Source of the DNA: Acidobacteriota bacterium
Lineage (GTDB): Bacteria > Acidobacteriota > Terriglobia > Bryobacterales > Bryobacteraceae
Length of the DNA stretch: 64,000 nt
Assembly: GCA_016185425.1 (NCBI GenBank)
Contig: JACPNQ010000043.1
Span: 124,001 to 188,000, forward strand
Direction: 5' to 3'
The position numbers and the translations under genes are program-made. The notes under the pieces are model-generated. The model had not been told where the DNA came from and searched no databases. It saw only the letters and a list, made by a program, of their open reading frames with translations. Shown here one piece after another: positions 24,422-33,100 of the stretch (position 1 is the first letter of the stretch; each line of letters starts with the position of its first letter).

Positions 24422-25827
24422 CTATGGCCGCGTGGCGACAGCGAACAGCGTCAGGCCCGGGAGCGAGATGATGGGATCGATCCAGCGCCAGAACCAGACG
24501 GTCTTGTCGAACAGCTTGAGAGTAACGCGATTCAAGCGGCGGCTGCCGAACAACTTGCCGCTAATAACCCATGCCACGTACGCCATCGCGTTGAAGCTGC
24601 GAATGGAAGTGACTTCCAAACCCGCGTCGGCGATGAGACGGCCGAGCTCGCCGCTGTCGAATCGGCGTTTGTGACCGAGCGTCCGATCCAGATTGCAGAA
24701 CAGCGCCTGCTGATTCGGGACGATGATTAGCAGTTTGCCGCCCGGTGCAAGCTGCGCAGCGAGGTTTTTGACGACCGCCGCGGGGTCATTGGTAAACTCG
24801 AGGACACCGGCGGCGATTGCTGTATCGAACGGCCCGGGCAATGCCTGGCATCCGGCGGCGTCTTCGGGGTCGAGACTCCTTACCTGCACATTCGGCGTGC
24901 GCAGGAAACGGTTGCGCAGAGCGTGCAAGTAGAGCGGATCCTTTTCGGCGGCAACATAGACTTGACGCTTGCCATCATGCGGCCCGCCAGGTTGCCGATA
25001 CCGGCGCCTACTTCGAGGATGCGGTCGCCGAGATGGGGCCGCAGTTGCCGCGTGAGCCACGAGACGTACTGTGGCGTTCCAGTGATGTTGTGCAGGTGGC
25101 CGCGGCCGTATGGCTCGACATAGAGGTCGTCGATCAGCCAGAAATAGACGATGGCCGCGAGCGCCTTGATACCGTCCTTCCATCCGATCTTCTTTCCTTC
25201 TTCGAACGTCCGGCCGTGGTAGCTGATCGGTACCTCGTAGATCCGCAGCTTCCGCTTGGACGACTTCATCGTGATTTCCGGTTCGAAACCGAAACGGTTG
25301 GAGCGGATGGGGATGCTCTTTAGCAAGTCCGTGCGGAAGACCTTGTAACAGGTCTCCATGTCGGTCAGATTAAGGTTGCAGAACATGTTGGACAGTGTGG
25401 TCAACGTCTTGTTGATCATCGAGTGCCAGAACGGGAGGACGCGGCTTTGTTCGGCGGCCAGGTAGCGGGAGCCGAACACGGCGTCGGCATTTCCATCGAG
25501 CAAAGGACGCAGGAGGCGGGAATACTCGTTGGGATCGTATTCCAGGTCAGCATCCTGGACGAGACAAAAGTCTCCTTTGGCGTGCTGAATGGCAGTGCGG
25601 ATGGCTGCGCCTTTGCCTTCGTTGACCGGTTTGTGAATCAGACGGATCTCCGGATGTTCCGCCGCAATGCGATCGAGGATCGCACTGGTGCCGTCCGTGG
25701 AGCAGTCGTCCACCAGAATGATTTCCCGATCAACTCCGTCCGGAAGAGGCGCATCCATCACCTTAGCCAGACTGGTTTCCACCACTGCCCGTTCATTGTA
25801 GACCGGGACAAGAATTGATAATCGCAT
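24422..25827 (-). pseudogene. Family-2 glycosyltransferase / SAM methyltransferase fusion interrupted by a frameshift
   Basis: From ATG 25827 (AAGGAG three bases upstream) the frame gives a GT2 enzyme (MRLSILVPVYNE, LVDDCSTDGT, KGAAIRTAI, QDADLEYDP) and runs into a methyltransferase with motif I RILEVGAGIGNLAGRMM, then stops at 24880 after an unrelated tail. The methyltransferase resumes in the next frame at GKRQVYVAAEKDPLYLHALRNRF and runs to 24422. One missing base at plus 24971-24976 (GGGC read as GGC) would restore one protein of about 468 residues. This two-domain architecture is known in acidobacteria. It may be a true mutation, a sequencing error or a programmed shift; without repair the methyltransferase is lost. 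Confidence 0.8.
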
Positions 25828-25840
25828 TGGCTCCTTGGAC

Positions 25841-26536
25841 TCAGACAATACGGAACGGGCTCCGGTTGAAGGCGTAATCAATTGCCTCCTTCGGAACCTC
25901 GTATTTTGACAGCGCCATATTTCCGATATAGTTGACGTCCTTAATACCGATCGGACTTGTGAAGTAGGCGTCGACAATGAGCCTGCGAGCCCAGTCGAAG
26001 AAGCGCACGCCAGGCGCCAGGTCTGTTCCCGGTTTCACGGTGTAATTGGAAAAGCTCTTATATTGCGGCGCGCGAGCGAATAGCTCTTGCTCCGCGTGCT
26101 GTTCGCGCACAGTGCGCCCGGCGGCGACGATCGTGTCGAGCAGCGCGGTCTGTTCGGCGGGCGCGGCATCGAGAAACTCCCTGCCCGCGCGCTTGCGCAT
26201 TTCCGCGTCGAACCAGGAAATGCCGCCAGTGAAGATTGCGGCCAACTCCTCGTTCTGGCTGCACAGGACGTCGATGAACTGCGGCGCGCCAGCGTCTAAG
26301 GCGCTACCGGAACGGTCATCGGCCGGCACTACAAGTTCGGAGAGTTTCGCAATAGTGGCCCACTCGTGCTCATTGAACACTTTGGGCGCGTACTTGCCGC
26401 CCTTTGTTTCCGCGGCGGCGGCGCTATGCACGTGCTGCGCCGACTGCGCGTCGAGGTCGCGCAGCGCGCCGGCGGCCGTGAGGCTGAGTGCGATCCGCCG
26501 CAGGGCATCGCGGCGTGTGGAGGTGGAGTTAGACAT
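25841..26536 (-). CDS. Gluconate 2-dehydrogenase subunit 3 family protein
   Basis: A 231-residue protein with a Tat-type leader (TRRDALRRIALSLTAAGAL, residues 7-25). The body (FNEHEWATIAKLSELVVPADDRSGSALDAGAPQFID) is the signature start of gluconate 2-dehydrogenase subunit 3, the small partner of periplasmic GMC flavoproteins. It ends with DVNYIGNMALSKYEVP. The subunit carries the Tat signal and is thought to escort the large subunit, which has none. The ATG overlaps the end of the GMC gene by eight bases. Confidence 0.87.
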   Translation of the reverse strand: MSNSTSTRRDALRRIALSLTAAGALRDLDAQSAQHVHSAAAAETKGGKYAPKVFNEHEWATIAKLSELVVPADDRSGSALDAGAPQFIDVLCSQNEELAAIFTGGISWFDAEMRKRAGREFLDAAPAEQTALLDTIVAAGRTVREQHAEQELFARAPQYKSFSNYTVKPGTDLAPGVRFFDWARRLIVDAYFTSPIGIKDVNYIGNMALSKYEVPKEAIDYAFNRSPFRIV

Positions 26537-28247
26537 TGCCTTTCCTCATTTCTTCCGCCAGGTAATCCGCGGCGCGCCAGGCGAAGGCGTTGATCGTCAG
26601 GGTGGGGTTCTTGTCCGGGTTGGAGACGAAGAATCCGCCATCGACGACGAAGAGATTCTTCATTTCATGTGCCTGGCAAAACTTGTTGAGGGCCGAATCG
26701 CGCTTGTCCTTGCCCATACGCACGGTGCCCACTTCATGGATAATCGTGCCGGGTGTGGAAATGCCATCCGCCTCCCGCTGCGCCGCGCTCAGGCCGGTGA
26801 CCCGGCCTCCCATGGTGGTGATGATGTCAGCGAACGTCTTCTCCATGTGGCGAGCTTGCTTCCACTCGTAATCGGACCATTTGAAATGGAACTTTAGAAC
26901 CGGAATACCCCAGCGGTCGACTACGTTTCGATCGATCTCGCAGTAGCTGTGAATGTTCGGAATCATCTCGCCGCGGCCGGCGAAACCGATGGAGCAGCCG
27001 TACTCTTTGCGGGCCAGCTCCTTAATCCCCTTGCCGTAGCCGGCACGCCGCGCCGCGCCCTGGAACGAGCCGATGCCGGGCATGCCATAGCCGCCACCGA
27101 TTTCGATGTGATAGCCGCGCGGGAAGTCGAGCTTGTTGTGCTTGTCCCACATCCACCACGGCATGTAGAGATGCGCGCCGCCGAAGCCGTCCGTGTTGTA
27201 GCGCGGCATGCCTTCCATCGCCGGCACGTAGCCGCTAAGGCCGAAGCCCACGGTGTCCATCAGGAAGCGGCCGACCACGCCGGAACCATTGGCCACTCCG
27301 TTCGGAAAGTCCTTTGTCTTCGAGTTGAGGAGGATGCGCGCCGATTCACAAGAGCTGGCGGCAAGCACGACCGCGCGCGCGTGAATCACCTTCTCCCGCC
27401 GCGTGTTCTTGTCGATGTAGACAACGCCGGTCGCCTTGCCATTGCCGTCGGTCAGGACTTCGCGCACCATAGCGTTGTCGAAAACCTTCAGCTTGCCCGA
27501 CTTCATGGCCGGAAAGATCTCGACCTGCGAGCTGGAATAGGCCGATGCGGTCTGACAGCCGCGGCCGCACTGCCCGCAGTAGTGGCAGGGGATGCGGCCC
27601 TTCATCGGCTCCGTGACAATGGCGCGGCGATTGGGAATGCAGTGGATGCCCAGCTTGTCGCAGGACTCCTTAATCAGCAGCTCATGAACCTTCGGAGCGG
27701 GCGGCTTGAGGAACTGGCCGTTAGGCGCACTGGGGAGGTCGTTGTGATTCGAGCCGGTGACGCCGACAAAGCGCTCCGCCTTGTCGTAGTAAGGCGCCAT
27801 CTCATCATAGGTAACCGGCCAGTCGTAGCCGAGGCCGTCTTTGGTGTACGGTTGAAAATCATAGGGCGAAAAACGGAACGACATACGGCCGTAGTGGTTG
27901 GTGCGCCCGCCGAGGATGCGGGAACGGAACCAGCGGAATTCGCTGCCTTCGCCGACCGTGTACGGCTCTCCTTCGAGTTCCCATCCGCCGGATGTCGTGG
28001 AGAAGTAGCCGAAGGGTTTGCCTTTGCCAAAATATGCAGCGCCGCCCTCTTCCGCACCCCGATGGGGGACGTCGTAAGGCATCTGGTGCTCTTTGAACTC
28101 CTTGGCGACATCGAGCATCGGGCCCGCCTCAAGCAGGGCGCACTTGATGCCGTGCTCTGTCAAAACACGGACCGTTGTTCCACCCCCGGCGCCCGAGCCG
28201 ACGACAACCACGTCAAAGGCTTCGGGGCTTCGCTGTATCTGTGGCAT
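26529..28247 (-). CDS. GMC family oxidoreductase, large catalytic subunit
   Basis: A 572-residue flavoprotein. The FAD motif VVVGSGAGGGTTVRVL lies at about residues 13-28. Further family marks are ILGGRTNHYGRMSFRFSPYDF, CHYCGQCGRGC (a cysteine cluster seen in gluconate/sorbose dehydrogenase-like members), VLAASSCESARILLNS, and the C-terminal GTVRMGKDKRDSALN and NPTLTINAFAWRAADYL. It oxidises a sugar or polyol in the periplasm and passes electrons to a cytochrome. No signal of its own is seen, consistent with Tat export in complex with the subunit 3 encoded next. A gene for a dedicated cytochrome c subunit is not in the cluster. Confidence 0.9.
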   Translation of the reverse strand: MPQIQRSPEAFDVVVVGSGAGGGTTVRVLTEHGIKCALLEAGPMLDVAKEFKEHQMPYDVPHRGAEEGGAAYFGKGKPFGYFSTTSGGWELEGEPYTVGEGSEFRWFRSRILGGRTNHYGRMSFRFSPYDFQPYTKDGLGYDWPVTYDEMAPYYDKAERFVGVTGSNHNDLPSAPNGQFLKPPAPKVHELLIKESCDKLGIHCIPNRRAIVTEPMKGRIPCHYCGQCGRGCQTASAYSSSQVEIFPAMKSGKLKVFDNAMVREVLTDGNGKATGVVYIDKNTRREKVIHARAVVLAASSCESARILLNSKTKDFPNGVANGSGVVGRFLMDTVGFGLSGYVPAMEGMPRYNTDGFGGAHLYMPWWMWDKHNKLDFPRGYHIEIGGGYGMPGIGSFQGAARRAGYGKGIKELARKEYGCSIGFAGRGEMIPNIHSYCEIDRNVVDRWGIPVLKFHFKWSDYEWKQARHMEKTFADIITTMGGRVTGLSAAQREADGISTPGTIIHEVGTVRMGKDKRDSALNKFCQAHEMKNLFVVDGGFFVSNPDKNPTLTINAFAWRAADYLAEEMRKGNV

Positions 28248-28280
28248 CCAGACATTTTAGCGCCGTTGTCCGCGCGCTGC

Positions 28281-28523
28281 TTAGAAGAGCGTCTCCTGCC
28301 GGTCGTCCATGGAGCCGGCCGCGGCGCGACGTACTAGAACCGGGCCTGCGTCATTCTTTGCTTTCCGGATCAATTCCACCAGGCGGCCATGCGCATCGTG
28401 AATTTCGAGGAGCAACTGGCAACGTTTGCAGCCGCCGATAATGCCGCCCAAGCCACGGAGCGGGTCGAAGCCGGGATGCCGTTCACAGCGGCCCTTAAAC
28501 CGGATTGTCCCAAGCTTCACCAT
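28281..28523 (-). CDS. Small zinc-ribbon-like protein
   Basis: An 80-residue protein from ATG 28523. It begins MVKLGTIRFKGRCERHPGFD, with Cys13-x2-His16, and has GGCKRC with Cys32-x2-Cys35, a spacing suited to a small zinc site, followed by a helical LLLEIHDAHGRLVELIRK. I believe similar short proteins occur in other acidobacteria, but no function is known to me. It lies 33 bp upstream of the GMC gene, has an extended -10 just upstream, and is likely the first gene of the operon. The longer frame upstream is antisense to the YdcF-like gene and is rejected. Confidence 0.6.
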   Translation of the reverse strand: MVKLGTIRFKGRCERHPGFDPLRGLGGIIGGCKRCQLLLEIHDAHGRLVELIRKAKNDAGPVLVRRAAAGSMDDRQETLF

Positions 28524-28539
28524 GCGGGGATTGTAGTTT

Positions 28540-28548
28540 ATCGTATCA
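28540..28548 (-). promoter_or_regulatory. Extended -10 for the small-protein/GMC operon
   Basis: On the minus strand TGATACGAT fits the extended -10 pattern TGnTAnnnT. The predicted start near 28533 is about 10 bases before the ATG at 28523. No clear -35 hexamer is visible. Confidence 0.4.
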
Positions 28549-28559
28549 TCTTTTGTTTG

Positions 28560-29264
28560 ATGGACTTCCGGAATATTGTGGCGGTGGCCGGGCACGCGAT
28601 ATGCAGCGATTGCCGCAACCCTTTCGACGAATCGAACTGGATCCTGCTGCCGTTTCAGCGCGGAGAAGTGGAATGTTATATCGGCCACATAGCGGCCGGT
28701 GTCCGGGCCGTGGCGGTAGACCCCGCGGCTCTGCTGATCTTTACGGGCGGATGCTCGCGGGAGGCAGCGGGGCCGCGCAGCGAGGCGCAATCGTACTATT
28801 GGATCGCCGATCGTTTGGGGTGGTTTGGGCATCCGGAGGTACGGCAGCGGACCATCACGGAGGAGTTCGCGCGCGACTCCCATGAGAACCTGCTTTATTC
28901 GGTTTGCCGTGCGCGCGAGTACGGCGGAAGTTATCCGGAGCATGTCACGTTTGTAAGTTGGGAGTTCAAGCGCCAGCGATTTCACTTACATCGGGAGGCC
29001 ATTCGTTGGCCGGCGGATCGTTTTACTTATTTAGGTGCGAACGATCCTCCGGCGCTCGCGCAGGCGGTAGTAGCTGAAGAGCGCAACCGGATGGCATACG
29101 TTGCCGATCCATACTCAGCGTTGGCGGCGTTTCGGGCCAAGCGGGAAGCCCGCAACCCGTTCCGGCGCACGGCGGGGTATGTACTAAGCTGCCCGGAATT
29201 AGCCGGACTGCTGGCGCACGAAGGGCCGGAACTGTATAGTGGAACCCTGCCATGGAGGAGTTGA
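28560..29264 (+). CDS. YdcF/SanA-like DUF218 protein
   Basis: A 234-residue protein from ATG 28560 (MDFRNIVAVAGHAI). A longer frame from 28389 would overlap the divergent small gene and is rejected. The pattern VVAVAGHAI, WILLPFQRGEVECYIGHIAAGV, DPAALLIFTGGCSREAAGPRSEAQSYY resembles the DUF218 superfamily, particularly the variant also found in fungi. SanA/YdcF/ElyC proteins act on envelope precursors or bind SAM, but the role of this branch is not known. No signal peptide or membrane segment is seen. No Shine-Dalgarno site precedes the start. It overlaps the next gene by 13 bp. Confidence 0.7.
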   Translation: MDFRNIVAVAGHAICSDCRNPFDESNWILLPFQRGEVECYIGHIAAGVRAVAVDPAALLIFTGGCSREAAGPRSEAQSYYWIADRLGWFGHPEVRQRTITEEFARDSHENLLYSVCRAREYGGSYPEHVTFVSWEFKRQRFHLHREAIRWPADRFTYLGANDPPALAQAVVAEERNRMAYVADPYSALAAFRAKREARNPFRRTAGYVLSCPELAGLLAHEGPELYSGTLPWRS

Positions 29265-30145
29265 CTCGGCGAATTATCCTTCAGTCTGCCGCAGCGGCTC
29301 TTGTTGCGCAGACGCCGGGGTTTATTAAAGGAGTCGGAACCGTCTCCTTCCCCAAAGAGATGCCATTTCCGGAGCGCTGCCGGTTGGCCAAAAAGTACGG
29401 GTTTGGCGCGATCGAAGTGCGGTGTATCGACGATATCGCCGTTCCCCTGGACGCTGGGCAATGCGCGGAGTGGAAACGGACGGCGGCCAATGAAGGTATT
29501 ACCATTGCGACGCTTTGGGCTTCCGGGCGGTTGTACGCCGACGGCGCGATGCACGACGCCGATGCGGCGCGCCGGCAGAAGGGCCGGGATGCGCTGGCAC
29601 GAGCGATTGAGGCAGCCGTGGCGTTGGGCGTGGATTCGATTCTCGTCAACGCGGTGCGCGTGGGCACGGGGCCAAAGCTGATGAACCGGTACGAAGACGT
29701 CTACAAACGGTTCCAGGAGCAACTTCGAACGCTGATCCCGGTGTGTGAAAAACATAAGGTGCGGTTGCTGGTGGAGAACGTGGGCAACCGTTTCCTGTTA
29801 AGCCCCATCGAGATGCGTAGTTTTATCGACGAGATCCGCTCCGACTGGGTGCAGGTGTATTTCGACGTTGGCAACGTGCTGCTGCAGGGATATCCGCAGG
29901 ACTGGATTCCGACGTTGGGGAAACGCATCCGGCGGATTCATTTCAAGGACTATAAGTTCGACAGTAACTACGCCGGGCACTTTGTGGAACTGGGCGAGGG
30001 CGACCTGGACTGGAAAGCGACAATGGCTGCCATCCGGGCCATCGGCTACCGGGGCTTTATCGTGGATGAGTGGAGCGCGGGCACGGATTTCGAACAGCAC
30101 CTGGACCGCAGCAGCAAGGCGATGGACCGGATTCTGGCGCTTTAA
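29252..30145 (+). CDS. Secreted sugar isomerase/epimerase-like TIM-barrel protein
   Basis: A 297-residue protein. Residues 1-20 (MEELTRRIILQSAAAALVAQ) form a leader of twin-Arg appearance. The barrel (FGAIEVRCIDD, LLVENVGNRF, VQVYFDVGNVLLQGYP, IRRIHFKDYK, GFIVDEWSAG) carries the Glu, Asp, His and Glu metal positions of the xylose-isomerase-like superfamily. Relatives include hydroxypyruvate isomerases and 3-keto-sugar epimerases or hydrolase partners. The substrate is unknown; export suggests action on external sugars. It is coupled to the DUF218 gene by a 13-bp overlap. Confidence 0.82.
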   Translation: MEELTRRIILQSAAAALVAQTPGFIKGVGTVSFPKEMPFPERCRLAKKYGFGAIEVRCIDDIAVPLDAGQCAEWKRTAANEGITIATLWASGRLYADGAMHDADAARRQKGRDALARAIEAAVALGVDSILVNAVRVGTGPKLMNRYEDVYKRFQEQLRTLIPVCEKHKVRLLVENVGNRFLLSPIEMRSFIDEIRSDWVQVYFDVGNVLLQGYPQDWIPTLGKRIRRIHFKDYKFDSNYAGHFVELGEGDLDWKATMAAIRAIGYRGFIVDEWSAGTDFEQHLDRSSKAMDRILAL

Positions 30146-30193
30146 GGTTTCCGCCCGGTGACAATACTCCCGAGGCCGAAGCCGCGGAGGATT

Positions 30194-33100
30194 TCAGAAC
30201 GCCTGGCCGATGCTGAAAAACGGACGCGCGCGCGCTTCGCCCGGTTTGCGGTCGAGCTTAACGCCGTAGTCGAAACGAATGAGGAAATACGGGGTGCGGA
30301 TGCGGATACCAACTCCGCCCGCTTTACGAACCTCCCATGGCCGGAAGCTGGACGCCCGCTCGTACACGTTGCCGATATCGAGGAAACCGACACCATCAAA
30401 AATCTTGTAGAGCGGGAAACGCATCTCGTGATTCATGATGAACAGCGCGTCACCGCCCGTGGGGGAGATCCCATCGGAAAGCCGCGGGCCGATGCCGTCC
30501 TGCTTGAAGCCGCGGATGGTGGTGCCGCCCCCGGCGAAGAAGCGCTCACCGAGACCGATGCGGCCGGACGAGCTATGGCCGGGAATGAGATCCTGCCCGT
30601 TCAGCCCTCCGGCCAGGCCCACGCGAACTCCGCCCGCATAGACAAGGCGCGACTTACGCAGACCCTTTTGCATGGGAAGGGGCTTCGGCCTGTCGAACGG
30701 ATGATAGTGGAAGTACTGGCCGAAATACTTCACGAAGTTGAGCTCGCTGCCGGACCATGTGGGCGCGTACTCGATTGCGTTGGAGATGAACTGGCCGCGG
30801 GAAGCGTCAAGGATGTCATCGCGCGTATCGCGGGAGAGAGAGGCGGTGAACGGAGCCACCAGGATGCGCGCGTCGAAGAGCGGATCGGGAACGTTTTCGT
30901 AGGTCCGCGTCTTCTCCCATCGATAGCCGTAGTTGAGCAGCCAGACGCGGCGGAAACGGGACTCCTGCAATACAGAGAAGCCAACGCGGTCCGTATTGAA
31001 TCCTTCGTGGACCTCGCGGCGCACAAAGCTCGAGCCGGTGGTGCGCAGCGGGAAACGGCGAAGGAGCGGCTGGGTGAAATAGAGGCGGCCTTCCTGGAGG
31101 TCGGAATCGTAGCGGACGCGGACACCGGCGGTTCGCGCGGAGCCGAGCATATTGCGGTTGGCGACGTCGACAATTCCGCCGGGGCCGCGATCGGTATCGT
31201 AATAACCGCCGTAGTTCACCAGAAACGGGCGCACTTCGCGTACTTTGACGACGAGGTTCACCGGCTGCGGATTGCCCGCCACACCGGGAACGGCGGGGGC
31301 GACCCGGTCGATATCGACGAGCGAGTAGGCGCCGGTGGAATAGAGGTTCGTGCGGCTGCGGCTGAGTAAGTCCATGTTCAACGGGTCGCCTGGTTTCAGC
31401 GCCAGTTGTGTGTTCACCAGGTTTGGACTCGTGTGGCGATTCCCGGCAACGCTGACGGCGTCGACAACACTCTGTTGCCCCTCCTTGATCATGTAGATTA
31501 ACCGCACGGTTCCGGGCGTATCGGTGCGGGCGAGCAGATAACTCACTTCCGCTTCGTTGTACCCCTTCCGGCTGTAGGCGCGGCGTAGGTTGGATATTGT
31601 TTCCTCACGATCGCGCGGCGCGTAGGTATCGCCCTCATGAAGCGTGGACTCCTTGGCAAGCGCTTGCGTCTCATAGGCCGAATTGCCCTTAAACTCGAGC
31701 GCGGCGACGGTGAACTTCGGCCCCTCGTCGATGGCGAACACGGATAGTGCGGAATCCTTGGATTGGTCGACAACCAACTCCGGCTTCGCCACTTTGGCAT
31801 CCAGGTAGCCCTGCTCGCGATAGTAGCGGCCGACTAAATCGATGACGGGCTGCGGATCGAGAACCGCGTCATACTTTCGCTGCTGGTCCTTCACCAGTCC
31901 CCGCAGTTCGCTCTCACTGACACCCTTCGCGCCGGCGAAGGCGAGGCGGTAATTCCCAAATCGATGGCCGGATTGGACGTCGAAGGTGACGCGCTTCGAT
32001 TGGAGAGAAGAGATATCGATCTTGTAGTCGACCTGGGCCTGAACGTAGTGGCCGGCGACGAGTTCCTTGCGGATTTGCGCGGCGGCGTCTTCCGCGCGCT
32101 GCACATCGAATACGCCGGCCACCCATAGATCCCGAATGCGGTTCCGCAGGCTGCGTGAAGGGCTGAAGCCTTCGTAGATGAACTCCACCTTCAGCCCGGG
32201 AGTGATATCGACATGTAGATCGACAGTTGACCCGTGCGCCTCGCGCTGGAGCCGCACCTTTGATTCCAGGAGCCCGGCATCGGCGTACTTGTTCGAAATC
32301 TTATCCAGCCCTTTGCGAACGCGGAAGAAGTCGTACTGCTTGCCGGTGCGCGCGGAGAGCCAATCGCCAAGCTGCTTTTCCGTGAACAGTGTCTGGCCGT
32401 CGAAGCCGACTGCGCCGACAACGCGCTTTTCGCGGTCGGCGGCGGTGCGCGGGGGCGGGGGATCACCGCCAAACTCCTGCGCGCGGCTGAAATCGATGCG
32501 ATAGGAGTTGTCGCTCTGCTTGAGCGCGCGGGCGCGGAACCGGCGGGCGAAATCGTACTGGCCGACGATGATCTGATCGCCGCTATCGGTGAGGTTCATC
32601 GAGTAGATGAGGCTAAGTTGGCGGGTGAGATTCTGGCCGACGGTGAGGCGCGCGCTGGGGTCCGATTCATTGGCGATCAGGTTCGGCTCGATGCGGACCT
32701 GCGACAGGCCCGTTGCCTGCTCGATGCCGCGGCCGACCGAGCCGCCGACGCGTCCGGTGAGGTAGGAGAGCACCTGCTCCTTCGCGATGTCGGTCTCAGA
32801 GCCTTGCAGGCGATCCAGCGTGCGGCCGGTGAGAAGAATGGAGGCGATGTCAGGCTCGGGCAGGGGCGGGTCCGAGGTGAGGGTTGTTTCGCGTTCTTTG
32901 CCACTGCCCTGCACGCCGAGGGTGATGTCGTAACCGGCGGCCTGCGTTCGCGCGAGGATGTCGAATGAGGGTTCAATGCGACGTTCACTGACGAAGGTGA
33001 CGACTCCGCGATCGATCAGATACTTCCGTTCATTCAGGTTCAACTCGCCGCCATCGAGCAGCGTGACGCGGCCCGTAAGACCGGGTTCGTAATACTCGCC

